DNA from: WHSW01 sp963722175
GTDB taxonomy: Bacteria > Actinomycetota > Thermoleophilia > Solirubrobacterales > 70-9
Reading direction: 5' to 3'
DNA length: 64,000 bases
NCBI GenBank assembly: GCA_963722175.1
Contig: CAVRKA010000001.1
Location: 186,001-250,000 of the forward strand
Shown: positions 1-9,165 of the stretch, piece by piece
Layout of the letters: each line of letters begins with the position of its first letter
Numbering within the stretch: the first letter of the stretch is position 1
Notes under the pieces: generated by a model
What the model was told of the DNA's origin: nothing
Seen by the model: the letters and a program-made list of their open reading frames with translations, nothing else
The model's database searches: none
Program-made: the position numbers and the translations under genes

Positions 1-640
1 CGTCGACGCCGGCGTCGCGGAGCAGCTGGCGGAGCGCGGGATCGATCGGCTCGCCGTGTTGGTCGTCACGCATGCGGACGCCGACCACGACGGCGGTGCG
101 GCCGACGTGCTGGGGGCCTTGGCCGTCGGGCACCTGGTGTACGGCCGGGCGAGCGCCGCGACGATCGGCGCGGCGCGCGCGGCCGGGGTCGAGGCGGAAC
201 GGGTCGCCGCGGGGTTCACACTGCGATCCGGCGACCTCAGCGTCCGCGTCCTCTGGCCGCCGCGCGAGGTGCCGCTCGGCCGCTCAGCGGCGGCGGAGTC
301 GAACGCGCTGGCGCTCGTCGCGCTCGGGCGCTGGCACCGGTTCCGGATTCTGCTCACCGGCGACGCGGAGGCGGAGCTCGCGCCCGTCTACCCGGGCGAT
401 GTCGACGTCCTCAAGGTCGCCCACCACGGCAGCGCGGACGCCGGGCTGCCCGCGCTGCTCGCCGAGACGACGCCCGAGCTGGCGGTGATCTCGGTCGGGG
501 CGGACAATCCGTACGGTCATCCGGCACCGGTCACCCTCGATGCGCTGCGGAGCGCGGACGTGCCGGTCGCGCGCACCGACCTCGCCGGCGAGGTCACGAT
601 CTCGGTCGGTCGCGGCGAGTGGCGCCTCAGCAGCCGGTAG
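1..640 (+). CDS. comEC: ComEC/Rec2 family competence protein, C-terminal metallo-beta-lactamase domain (5' truncated)
   Basis: The reading frame is open from base 2 to the stop at 638-640, so the gene starts before the window. The visible part (about 212 residues) is a metallo-beta-lactamase fold: THADADHDGG is the metal-binding signature, KVAHHGS follows, and SVGADNPYGHP near the end matches the closing motif of ComEC proteins. In the family this domain follows a multi-span membrane channel that imports single-stranded DNA during transformation; the channel part is not in view. The position just upstream of holA matches the common bacterial comEC-holA order. A stand-alone MBL hydrolase is possible, but the motif set and neighbour favour ComEC. 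Confidence 0.88.
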   Translation, partial: VDAGVAEQLAERGIDRLAVLVVTHADADHDGGAADVLGALAVGHLVYGRASAATIGAARAAGVEAERVAAGFTLRSGDLSVRVLWPPREVPLGRSAAAESNALALVALGRWHRFRILLTGDAEAELAPVYPGDVDVLKVAHHGSADAGLPALLAETTPELAVISVGADNPYGHPAPVTLDALRSADVPVARTDLAGEVTISVGRGEWRLSSR

Positions 641-701
641 GGTGCCGCTCCCGTAGGACGCGCCCTGACTATTTCTGTCTCGCCAGGAGGACGACGAACA
701 C

Positions 702-1160
702 ATGGAAGCAAGCGGCAACCCACCACCCCCGGAGGAGCCGGCGGCGCAGCCCGCCACGCCTCCACCGCCTCCGCCTCCGCCCCCGGCTCCCGCGACCGCG
801 GCCGTGGCCGATGAGGACAAGGCGGGTGGCGGCTGGCGGGCGCTCGCGGTGGTCCTCGCGATCGCGCTCCTGTTCGCAGGTGCCGTCATGGTCGCCGTCG
901 GGATCGACATCGCCGGCACCCCGATTGGTCTGGCCGCCTGCCAGGCGGACCCGACGTGCGACGAGTACTTCGATGGATCCTCCGCGGAGCGAGGGATTCA
1001 GGTCGTGCTCCTGTGCCTCAGCGGAGCGCTCGCCGGGATCGCGGCGATCGTCGCCTTCATGTTCGCGGTCACCGGACGCCGGGGAGCGCTGTTGCTGCGC
1101 CTCACGGGAGCCGCAATCGCGGTGGGCGTGATCGCGATCCTCTTCGGCAGCATCACGTAG
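702..1160 (+). CDS. Small proline-rich membrane protein of unknown function
   Basis: A 152-residue protein. Residues 1-45 are a Pro/Ala-rich cytoplasmic-looking segment with a run of nine prolines, followed by three hydrophobic stretches (about 50-70, 103-125 and 132-150). Two cysteines lie in the loop between the first two (ACQADPTC), consistent with an extracytoplasmic disulfide. The ATG follows an AGGAGG site (CCAGGAGGACGACGAACAC-ATG), so this gene has a leader, unlike many neighbours. It sits between comEC and holA, apparently as its own short unit. I do not recognise a family; a membrane protein with a flexible proline-rich tail is all that can be said. Confidence 0.75.
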   Translation: MEASGNPPPPEEPAAQPATPPPPPPPPPAPATAAVADEDKAGGGWRALAVVLAIALLFAGAVMVAVGIDIAGTPIGLAACQADPTCDEYFDGSSAERGIQVVLLCLSGALAGIAAIVAFMFAVTGRRGALLLRLTGAAIAVGVIAILFGSIT

Positions 1161-1190
1161 TCACGCTCCGGCTGCGGCCGGGGCGGCGAA

Positions 1191-1196
1191 TACACT
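1191..1196 (+). promoter_or_regulatory. -10 box for leaderless holA transcript
   Basis: TACACT lies 8 nt before the TTG start at 1205. This matches the TANNNT-N6-9-start pattern seen at many genes of the window. There is no ribosome binding site. Confidence 0.55.
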
Positions 1197-1204
1197 CGGC
1201 CGCC

Positions 1205-2211
1205 TTGGCCGCGTCGCGCGAGAAGACCGAGATCGCGCCCGCGTACCTGATCGCGGGCACCGACGTCGCGAAGCTCGACGCGGCGCTCGCGCGCCTGCGC
1301 GCGCGCGCCGAGGCCGAGGGCGGGCCGGGGGCGCTGGAGTCGTTCGCTCCCCGGCCGGATCGAGCTCCGGCCCCGACGCCGACGCCCTGATCGCCGCGAT
1401 CCCCGCCCTCTCGCTGACCGCCTCGCGCCGCTACCTGCTCGCCGACGGGATCGAGCGCTGGTCGGCGAAGCAGGCCGGCGCCGTCGCCGACGCCCTCGCG
1501 GCCCTGCCTCCCGACCTGACCGTTGTCCTCGTCGCCCGCGAGCAGCCCCCGAAGCTGAAGGCGCCGAAGAAGCTCGTCGCCGCGGTTGAGGCGGCCGGCG
1601 GCAAGGTGCACGCCTACGCGTCACCGAATGCGCGCGAGCTGCCGCGATGGCTGGTCGCCGAGGCCCGGAAGCGCGAGTTCGAGCTCGATCGCGACGCCGC
1701 CGAGCTGCTGGCGCAGCGGCTGGGGGAGGGGACCGCGCGGCTGGCGACCGAGCTCGACCGGCTGGCGCTCTGGGCCGGTCCCGGGGGCGCGGTGAGCCGC
1801 GCCGACCTCGAGGCGATGGTCGCCGACACCTCGGAGGAGGTCGTGTGGGCGCTCTCGGACGCGATCGTCGACCGCGACCCGGCGAAGGCGCTGGCCGCCG
1901 CCGAGCGGCTCGCCGACCAGGGCGAGGCGGTCACTCCGCTGATCTATCAGGCGGCCAAGCGGCTGCGGGAGGCGAATCTCGCCCTGGAGCTGCTCGCGCG
2001 GGGGATGGGGCAGAAGGAGGTCGAGGCGGCGCTCCCGATGCATCCCTACGCGGCGAAGATGCTGCTGCGGCGGCTCGGCGGCCGCTCCCCGGAGCAGATC
2101 CGCGCCTCGGCTTGCGCGATCGCCGACCTCGAGTGGTGGACGCGTGGTGGTGCCGACTATCCCGAGCGCGTGGCGCTGACCCTGGCGGTTCGTCGCGCGG
2201 CAGGGCAGTGA
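1205..2211 (+). CDS. holA: DNA polymerase III delta subunit, reading frame broken once
   Basis: HolA opens the sliding-clamp ring in the clamp loader. The N-terminal part (TTG at 1205; AYLIAGTDVAKLDAAL) is in one frame and ends at a stop at 1388-1390. The rest (DALIAAIPALSLTASRRYLLADG through to the stop at 2209-2211) is one frame back and open throughout. The switch lies between about 1340 and 1378. The span is 1007 nt, one base short of a multiple of three, so adding a single base restores a protein of about 335 residues, the usual HolA length. The gene is essential in bacteria, so a sequencing or assembly deletion is more likely than decay. No convincing slippery heptamer is seen at the junction. 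Next to comEC and convergent with rpsT, the usual order. Confidence 0.88.
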
Positions 2212-2217
2212 CCGGAC

Positions 2218-2253
2218 CCGGCGGGACCGGACGCGAAGCGGAGGACCCGCCGG
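2218..2253 (+). repeat. GCGAAGC hairpin element, copy 1 (between convergent holA and rpsT)
   Basis: An 8-bp perfect outer stem (CCGGCGGG at 2218-2225 with CCCGCCGG at 2246-2253) encloses a 20-nt loop. The loop is A-CCGGA-CGCGAAGCG-GAGGA, with an inner CGC-GAA-GCG mini-hairpin. The loop matches copy 2 (15584-15621) at 19 of 20 positions, although the stems are unrelated in sequence. It lies between two converging stop codons, where it could also act as a terminator-like hairpin. Confidence 0.75.
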
Positions 2254-2259
2254 AGTCGT

Positions 2260-2526
2260 TCAGGAGGAGGCGCCGGCGAGGATCCGCGCCGCACGGGCCT
2301 TCTTGCGGGCGCCGGTGTTGCGGTGCAGGGCGCCCTTGCCGACCGCGGTGTCGATCCGTGAGCAGAGCGTCCGGTGCTCCGCGTCCGCAGCTGCCGCATC
2401 GCCCGAGGCGACCGCGGCTTCGAGCGTCTTGAACTGGGTCTTCACCGCGCTGGTGAGCCGCCGGTTCTCGTCGTGCTCACGCAGGGTGCGAGCGTTGCGC
2501 TTCTTCTGTGAGGCGATGTTGGCCAT
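2260..2526 (-). CDS. rpsT: 30S ribosomal protein S20
   Basis: An 88-residue basic protein starting MANIASQKKRNARTLREHDE, the standard S20 start, and ending with the conserved helix around GKGALHRNTGARKKARAA. S20 binds 16S rRNA early in small-subunit assembly. The ATG at 2526 faces away from murJ (GTG at 2557) across only 30 bp. On the minus strand a TATCAT box lies 13 nt before the ATG. Length and motifs are typical; nothing is missing. Confidence 0.97.
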   Translation of the reverse strand: MANIASQKKRNARTLREHDENRRLTSAVKTQFKTLEAAVASGDAAAADAEHRTLCSRIDTAVGKGALHRNTGARKKARAARILAGASS

Positions 2527-2556
2527 CGGGCGACGGCGGATGATAGCGGTGGGCCC

Positions 2557-4593
2557 GTGAGCGACACCGAGGACGCCGACTCCCGGCTGGGCGACCTCGC
2601 CGACCTCGCCGAGGCCGAGGTCGTTCCCCAGGAGGAGGTCAGCGCCCCGCGGCCGCGCGCCGGCCGGCTCGCGCGCTCGACCGCCTTCTTCTCCTTCGCC
2701 ACCGGACTCTCGCGGATCGCCGGGTTGGTGCGCGAGATCGTCGCCGCGTCCTATTTCGGCGTCAGCGGCGCGATGTCGGCGTTCACGATCGCCTTCCAGG
2801 TCCCCAACCTGGTGCGCAGCCTGTTCGCGGACGCGGCGATCCAGGCGGCGTTCGTGCCGGTGTTCACGGAGAAGCTCGAGCGCGGCGACCGGCGCGAGGC
2901 GTTCACGCTCGCGACCAACCTGATCTTCGTCGTCACCCTCGTCCTCGGCGCGCTGACCGCGCTCTTCATCCTGATCGCGCCGGTCCTGATGCCGTTGTTC
3001 GTGCCGGCCTCGGACGAGACCGTCACCGACCTCACCGTCACCCTCTCCCGCATCCTCTTCCCGATCCTGGTCCTGCTCGGGGTGAGCGGGATGGTGGTCG
3101 GCATCCTCAACAGCTACGACCGCTTCGGCGCCTTCGCGGTCGCGCCCTTCTTCTGGAACGTGGCGATCATCGTCGTGCTGATCGGGCTCGCACCGGCCTT
3201 CCCCGAGGGCGACGAGATCTACGCGTACGCGGTCGGGGTCCTCGCCGGCACAGTGGTCCAGCTGGCGATCGTGCTCTTCGACCTCCGCCACACGCCCTAC
3301 GGGCTGCGACGGGCGCTGACGGCGCCGTTCGCGGGCCGGCTGCGCGGGGCGTTCCGCGACCTCGACGTGCGGCGGGTGCTGGTGCTGATGCTGCCGGTGA
3401 CACTCAGCCTCGGGTTGATCAACTTCAACCTGCTGATCAACTCGACCGCGGGCTTTCTGGTCTCCGAGCAGGCCCCGGCGGCGATCGACAAGGCGTTCCG
3501 GATCTACATGCTCCCCCAGGGCGTGTTCTCGGTCGCGGTCGCGACCGTCCTCTTCCCGACCCTGGCGCGGTTTGCGGCGCGCGGCGATCTCGACCGCCTT
3601 CGGACGACGCTGGCGAGTGGGATGCGGCTGATCGTGCTCTTGCTGATCCCGGCGATGGCGGCGATGCTGGTCCTCTCCGAGCCGATGATCCGGGTCGTGT
3701 ACGAGCGCGGCGACTTCGGTCCCGGGGCCACCGAGCAGGTCTCCGAGGCGCTGTTCTGGTTCGCCTTCTCGCTGCCGTTCAACGGCCTCTTCCTCCTGCT
3801 CACGCGGACCTTCTTCAGCCTCCAGCGCCCCTGGGTTCCGACCGCGATCGCGGCCGGGAACCTGGCGATCACGGCCGCGGCGGCGTTCGCCCTCTACGGC
3901 CCATTCGGGATCGGCGGGATCGTCGCCGGGACGGCAATCGCGACCGCGGCGAGCGTCTTCGCACAGGCCGTGATCCTGCGCCGAGCGCTCGGTCGGCTCG
4001 AGCTCGGCCGCCTTGTCTGGACGACGACCCGGGTCCTGCTCGCCTCGGCGGCGCTCGCGGCGGTCAGCTACGAGGTCTGGAACCTGCTCGACGAGGAGCT
4101 CGGACGCGGGCTGGGTGGGCAGATCGCGTCGCTCGGCATCGGCCTCGCCGTCGGCGGAGCCGTCTACGCGATCGCGATCACCGTTCTGCGGATCCCCGAG
4201 GCCGCCAGGATCTGGTCGCTGCTCCGCCGGGATCGCGTCTCCGGGGACGTCGTTGGCGAGGCGGAGCCCGAGGCGCCGCCCGAGGGCGACGCGCCGGCCG
4301 AGCGCGGCGCCGTGCTCGAGATCCGCTCGGGCGACCGGGCCGGCGAGCGGTTCCCGATCGAGTACGAGCGGACGACGATCGGGCGCACCCCGGAGGCCGA
4401 GGTCTTCCTCGATGACCTGAGCGTTTCCCGCTACCACGCTGCGATCGTCGACACCCGCGACGGCTTCTACATCGACGACCTCGACTCCCGCAACGGGACG
4501 TTCGTCAACCGCCGCCGAATCACCGCTCACCTGCTCGAGCACGGCGACGAGATCCAGATCGGCGTCTACGCGCTGGTCTTCCTCGAGGAATAA
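2557..4593 (+). CDS. murJ: Lipid II flippase MurJ (MviN family) with C-terminal FHA domain
   Basis: A 678-residue protein. Residues about 35-555 are the multi-span MurJ/MviN flippase that moves lipid II across the membrane for peptidoglycan synthesis: FFSFATGLSRIAGLVREIV at the start, LVRSLFADAAIQAAFVPVF and VLFPTLARFAARGD follow the family pattern, and about 14 hydrophobic segments can be counted. After an acidic linker, residues about 584-678 form an FHA domain with TTIGRTPEAEV, SVSRYHA and DSRNGTFVN, the phosphothreonine-binding motifs. In mycobacteria MurJ instead carries a pseudokinase tail that recruits a separate FHA protein, so here the recognition module seems to be built in. GTG start, no clear ribosome binding site. 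The flippase call is secure; the partner of the FHA domain is unknown. Confidence 0.95.
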   Translation: MSDTEDADSRLGDLADLAEAEVVPQEEVSAPRPRAGRLARSTAFFSFATGLSRIAGLVREIVAASYFGVSGAMSAFTIAFQVPNLVRSLFADAAIQAAFVPVFTEKLERGDRREAFTLATNLIFVVTLVLGALTALFILIAPVLMPLFVPASDETVTDLTVTLSRILFPILVLLGVSGMVVGILNSYDRFGAFAVAPFFWNVAIIVVLIGLAPAFPEGDEIYAYAVGVLAGTVVQLAIVLFDLRHTPYGLRRALTAPFAGRLRGAFRDLDVRRVLVLMLPVTLSLGLINFNLLINSTAGFLVSEQAPAAIDKAFRIYMLPQGVFSVAVATVLFPTLARFAARGDLDRLRTTLASGMRLIVLLLIPAMAAMLVLSEPMIRVVYERGDFGPGATEQVSEALFWFAFSLPFNGLFLLLTRTFFSLQRPWVPTAIAAGNLAITAAAAFALYGPFGIGGIVAGTAIATAASVFAQAVILRRALGRLELGRLVWTTTRVLLASAALAAVSYEVWNLLDEELGRGLGGQIASLGIGLAVGGAVYAIAITVLRIPEAARIWSLLRRDRVSGDVVGEAEPEAPPEGDAPAERGAVLEIRSGDRAGERFPIEYERTTIGRTPEAEVFLDDLSVSRYHAAIVDTRDGFYIDDLDSRNGTFVNRRRITAHLLEHGDEIQIGVYALVFLEE

Positions 4594-4617
4594 CGCAAGC
4601 TCGATTGCAAGCAAACG

Positions 4618-4639
4618 ATGTGTGACGCCGCGCACACAT
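4618..4639. repeat. Inverted repeat upstream of the M23 peptidase
   Basis: ATGTGTG (4618-4624) and CACACAT (4633-4639) form a perfect 7-bp inverted repeat around 8 nt, 24 nt after the murJ stop. There is no T-run. It could be an operator for the peptidase gene or a weak terminator for murJ. Confidence 0.4.
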
Positions 4640-4680
4640 CAGGTAACAACGCACCTCCACGGTGTTGGATCGGACAGCAC

Positions 4681-4716
4681 GCGCCCGCTGACGCCCGGCT
4701 TCGCCGGCGCGGGCGC
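4681..4716. other. Strong nested hairpin in the leader of the M23 peptidase gene
   Basis: GCGCCCGC (4681-4688) pairs perfectly with GCGGGCGC (4709-4716). Inside, CCGGC-TTC-GCCGG (4695-4707) forms a second stem. A further GC-rich hairpin follows around 4730-4750. The 170-nt stretch between murJ and the peptidase holds no gene, so a structured leader RNA or attenuator is possible. No riboswitch class could be confirmed by eye. Confidence 0.4.
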
Positions 4717-4765
4717 CTCCCCGTAACCCCCGCGCGGCCGATCGCCGCGCCGACACCGAAAGAGG

Positions 4766-5485
4766 GTGATGCGCATGCGTCGCATGCGATCGCACAACGG
4801 AATCTTCACGACAACCCGCCTCAACAACGGCGCTCGGCTGCGCCCCAACAACGGCGCTCGGCTGCGCCTCAACAACGGCGCTCGGCTGCGCCTCACTGCA
4901 CTCGCGCTCTGCGCGGCGGCCGCAGCCTGCGCGGCGCCGGCGCTCGCCGCCGAAGGCGCCGCCGGTGACTCGCCGCTCGAATTGCGCCTCGGCGGCGCCA
5001 AGATCGGCGACTGGGCGCAACGGACCGCCCGCGAGGCGCGCCGCCGGGAGCGGGCGGAGGGTCCGTTCGTCCCGATCGTCGGCGAGGTCGACTACGGCAG
5101 CGCCGAGGCGGCGTTCGGAGCCGCGCGCTCGGGCCATGTCCACGCGGGCCAGGACATGTTCGCGGAGCCGGGCACGCCGGAGATCGCGGTCACCGACGGG
5201 ATCGTGATCGAGACCGGGAGCGACGGTGGGCAGGGCAACTACGTCCACCTCTTCGACCCGAAGCGCGACCGCACCTACGTCTACATGCACATGATCGAGC
5301 CGGCGAAGGTGCGAACCGGCGAGCGCGTCCATGCCGGACAGCTGCTCGGCGGGGTCGGCTGCACCGGCTCGTGCTGGGGCGACCACCTGCACTTCGAGGT
5401 CCGCGACGGCCGCAGCTACGCGGGCGAGCCGCGCGACCCGATGCCGCTGCTCGAGGACTGGCGCTCGCTCGACGAGCCGCGCTAG
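4766..5485 (+). CDS. Secreted M23-family peptidase-like protein (LytM domain)
   Basis: A 239-residue protein with a signal peptide and a C-terminal M23/LytM domain that in the family cuts peptide cross-links in the cell wall or regulates such enzymes. Visible motifs are GHVHAGQDMFAEPGTPEIAVTDG (the HxxxxD metal-binding start), YVYMHM and GDHLHFEV (the closing HxH), so both metal sites look intact. The hydrophobic core of the signal peptide (LTALALCAAAAACAAPALA) is preceded by an unusual insert of three identical 8-residue units. Starts at GTG 4766, ATG 4769 and ATG 4775 are possible; ATG 4775 has the best spacing (8 nt) from AGAGGG. The 170-nt structured region upstream suggests its own regulation. 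Confidence 0.85.
   Translation: MMRMRRMRSHNGIFTTTRLNNGARLRPNNGARLRLNNGARLRLTALALCAAAAACAAPALAAEGAAGDSPLELRLGGAKIGDWAQRTAREARRRERAEGPFVPIVGEVDYGSAEAAFGAARSGHVHAGQDMFAEPGTPEIAVTDGIVIETGSDGGQGNYVHLFDPKRDRTYVYMHMIEPAKVRTGERVHAGQLLGGVGCTGSCWGDHLHFEVRDGRSYAGEPRDPMPLLEDWRSLDEPR
4821..4892 (+). repeat. Three tandem 24-bp repeats inside the signal-peptide coding region
   Basis: Three head-to-tail copies of a 24-nt unit (4821-4844, 4845-4868, 4869-4892), differing only in the first base, each containing the palindrome GGCGC-TCGGCT-GCGCC. In frame they encode LNNGARLR, PNNGARLR and LNNGARLR just before the hydrophobic core of the signal peptide. Confidence 0.85.
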
Positions 5486-5538
5486 CCCGCCGCCGGCGGC
5501 GAGTCGGCGGATGGCGCCCCGCCATACTGAGCGCCCCC

Positions 5539-7324
<1,786 letters not shown>

Positions 7325-7332
<8 letters not shown>

Positions 7333-7726
7333 GCGCGAGGAAAACGAACGCATCCTCCGGGAGGGCATCGAGGCGTACAACCGCGGGGACGTCGCCGCGA
7401 TGGTCGCCCTGTTCGACCCTCAGATCGAGCTGCACGTCGATTCGGCCCAGGGCAATCCCGGAACCTGGATCGGCCTCGACGGCTTCCAGCAGATGATGTC
7501 CGGCTGGCGGGAGGCGTTTGCGGAGGACCGCAGCGAGCTCCGAGACGTCGAGATCGTGGGGGGCAGCCACCTGATCGCCGAGGTGCACCAGATCGCGGTC
7601 GGGGCGGCCAGCGGCATCGAGGTGGAGATGACCAACTACTACCTGCTGGAGCTGCGCGACGGGCGGGCCGTCCGCTTCCACATCTACGGCGATCGCGACA
7701 CGGCGATGGCCGCGGTCCGCCACTAG
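7325..7726 (+). CDS. SnoaL-like / NTF2-fold protein
   Basis: 133 residues with the pattern of SnoaL-like proteins: an N-terminal helix (ENERILREGIEAYNRGDVAAMVALFDPQIELHVD), then GLDGFQQMMSGWREAF and a C-terminal sheet ending in GRAVRFHIYGDRDTAM. The NTF2 fold is a small cone-shaped barrel used by isomerases, hydrolases and ligand-binding proteins, so the substrate cannot be told. The ATG overlaps the lepA stop by 8 nt, implying translational coupling. No signal peptide. The family call is good; the function is unknown. Confidence 0.8.
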
Positions 7727-7729
7727 GAT
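7724..7729 (+). promoter_or_regulatory. -10 box for leaderless transcript of the first dehydratase subunit
   Basis: TAGGAT, overlapping the stop codon of the preceding gene, lies 9 nt before the ATG at 7739. No ribosome binding site is present. Confidence 0.5.
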
Positions 7730-7738
7730 CCCGGGCCG

Positions 7739-8179
7739 ATGCCAGTCAAGACGGACGCGGTCGGCAAGGAGTATCCGCCTGCGACCTACGAGGTCGGGCG
7801 CGAGAAGATCCGCGAGTACGCGAACGCGATCGGGGCCACCAACCCGGTACACCATGACCGCGAGGCAGCCCTGGCGGCGGGGTTTCGCAACGTGGTCGCG
7901 CCGCCGATGTTCTGCGTCGTCTACTCGGCACCGGCGCTGGGACCGGCGATCCTCGACCCCGACGTCGGCATCAACCTCGCGGCGATGGTCCACGGCGGCC
8001 AGGAGTTCGTCTGGGGCGAGCCGGTCTGCTCGGGTGACGAGATCACCACGACCGCCAGGGTGAGCGAGATCTACGAGCAGGACGGCAAGGGCTTCTACGT
8101 GTTCGAGTCCGTGTCCACCAACCAGGACGGCGCCGAGGTCGTGCGCGGCACGTGGACGGACATCGTCAGGGGGGTGTGA
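7739..8179 (+). CDS. MaoC/FAS1-type hot-dog dehydratase, subunit A-like
   Basis: 146 residues resembling the N-terminal dehydratase half of FAS1-like MaoC proteins and the HadA/HadC subunits of mycobacteria. EYPPATYEVGREKIREYANAIG and NPVHHDREAALAAGF followed by VVAPPMFCVVY are the recognisable segments. It lacks the catalytic D-x-N-x-x-H of the hydratase 2 motif, as usual for the structural subunit. It is followed 2 nt later by the catalytic-type partner, so the two probably form a heterodimeric (3R)-hydroxyacyl-thioester dehydratase acting in fatty-acid elongation. The exact acyl chain length is not visible. Confidence 0.85.
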   Translation: MPVKTDAVGKEYPPATYEVGREKIREYANAIGATNPVHHDREAALAAGFRNVVAPPMFCVVYSAPALGPAILDPDVGINLAAMVHGGQEFVWGEPVCSGDEITTTARVSEIYEQDGKGFYVFESVSTNQDGAEVVRGTWTDIVRGV

Positions 8180-8181
8180 GG

Positions 8182-8586
8182 ATGACCGAGCCGAATCTCG
8201 AGGTCGGAGCCGCGATCCCCGAGCTCAAGGTGACCCCCGACAAGTACCTGCCCCACCGCTACGCCGGCGCCTCGGGGGACTTCAACCCGATCCACATCGA
8301 CCCGGAGTTCGCGAAGGCGGTCGGCTTGCCGCAGAACATCCTCCACGGCCTCTACTCGATGGCGATCACCGCGCGCGGCGTCAACGGGCTCGCCGAGGGA
8401 GATCCGCGCGCGCTGAAGCGACTGCGGGTCCAGTTCCGCGGCATGGGGATCCCCGAGCAGGAGGTCACGGTCAGCGGCACGGTGACCGCGGTCGAGAACG
8501 ACACGGCGACGGTCGAGGTGGTCGCCGAGCAGAACGGCAACCAGATCATCCGCAACGCCGAGGCCGAGATCCGGCTACAGCCCTGA
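8182..8586 (+). CDS. MaoC-like hydratase/dehydratase, catalytic subunit B-like
   Basis: 134 residues. The hydratase-2 active-site motif is complete: ASGDFNPIHIDPEFAKAVG, with Asp and His placed as in HadB/MaoC, then LPQNILHGLYSM. Start at ATG 8182, preceded by GGGGTGTGAGG; the frame is open upstream but the family begins here. It lies 2 nt after its partner at 7739-8179, as the hadA-hadB pair of the mycobacterial FAS-II system does. Probably catalyses dehydration of (3R)-3-hydroxyacyl-ACP or CoA. The last 12 nt overlap the convergent peroxiredoxin gene. Confidence 0.88.
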   Translation: MTEPNLEVGAAIPELKVTPDKYLPHRYAGASGDFNPIHIDPEFAKAVGLPQNILHGLYSMAITARGVNGLAEGDPRALKRLRVQFRGMGIPEQEVTVSGTVTAVENDTATVEVVAEQNGNQIIRNAEAEIRLQP

Positions 8587-9140
8587 CCGCAGTGCCGCCA
8601 CCACTTCAGCGGCGTGCGCGTCGGGCGGGAACACCGGGTACCAGACGCGGACGACGCGCCCGTCGCGGACCGCCAGCGTCAGCCGCTTGAGCAGCGTCTG
8701 CCCGGCGACCTCGAACGTCGGCAGGGCGAGCGCATCGGTCAGCTCGAGCGCGACGTCCGAGAGGATCGGGAACGGCAGGTGCAGCCGCTCGACGAGCTCG
8801 CGTTGATAGCCGGAGTCCTGGGTGGAGAGGCCGTAGACGGCGCACGCGCCAGCGGTGACCAGGTCGGCGTGATGGTCGCGAAAGCCGCACGTCTCCGGCG
8901 TGCAGCCGCGGGCGCCCGGGATCTGGTCCCAGTCCTGGCTCAGCGACGGCTCGCCCGGGCGGCCGGTGCGGGGGTAGGCGTAGACGATCGTCAGGCCCGC
9001 GCAGCCCGCGAAGGCTCGACATTCGAGCCGTCGGTGGCGGCGAGTGCGACCGGCGGCACGCTTTCGCCCAGCAAGTGATCGGCGGCGCCGTCGTCGACCG
9101 GGCGCGGCAGGTCGTCGGGCAGCGTGTACGGATCGATCAT
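8575..9140 (-). CDS. Peroxiredoxin (AhpC/TSA, PrxQ/BCP-like), reading frame broken once
   Basis: Starting at ATG 9140 the frame reads MIDPYTLPDDLPRPVDDG through LAATDGSNVE and then meets an early stop. One frame over, the protein continues LTIVYAYPRTGRPGEP, GCTPETCGFRDHHADL (peroxidatic Cys in the usual place, resolving Cys five residues later as in PrxQ), YGLSTQDSGYQRELVERLHLPF and FEVAGQTLLKRLTL, down to the stop at 8575-8577. The junction is near 9010-9025. The span is 566 nt, so one missing base explains it; the restored length is about 188 residues. Reduces peroxides using thiols. Divergent from hrcA, which also carries a one-base defect. Confidence 0.85.
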
Positions 9141-9148
9141 CGATGGCG

Positions 9149-9158
9149 ATCCTAGAAT
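9149..9158. promoter_or_regulatory. Shared divergent -10 boxes for peroxiredoxin and hrcA
   Basis: On the plus strand TAGAAT (9153-9158) is 7 nt before the hrcA ATG at 9166. On the minus strand TAGGAT (9154 to 9149) is 8 nt before the peroxiredoxin ATG at 9140. The two boxes share the base pairs 9153-9154, so one DNA segment serves both directions. Both transcripts would be leaderless. Confidence 0.65.
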
Positions 9159-9165
9159 CAGCAGC

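Noticed and set aside
1340..1390. Programmed -1 frameshift in holA
   Set aside because: No X-XXY-YYZ heptamer at the junction in the right phase. Four other genes have similar one-base defects, so error is simpler.
2260..4635. A 791-residue open frame on the minus strand across murJ
   Set aside because: Only its last 88 residues (rpsT) are real. The rest is Asp/Arg/Glu-rich low-quality sequence antisense to murJ, a normal effect of high GC content.
4594..4765. c-di-AMP (ydaO) riboswitch before the M23 peptidase
   Set aside because: Context would fit, but the consensus segments could not be matched by eye; kept only as an unassigned structured leader.
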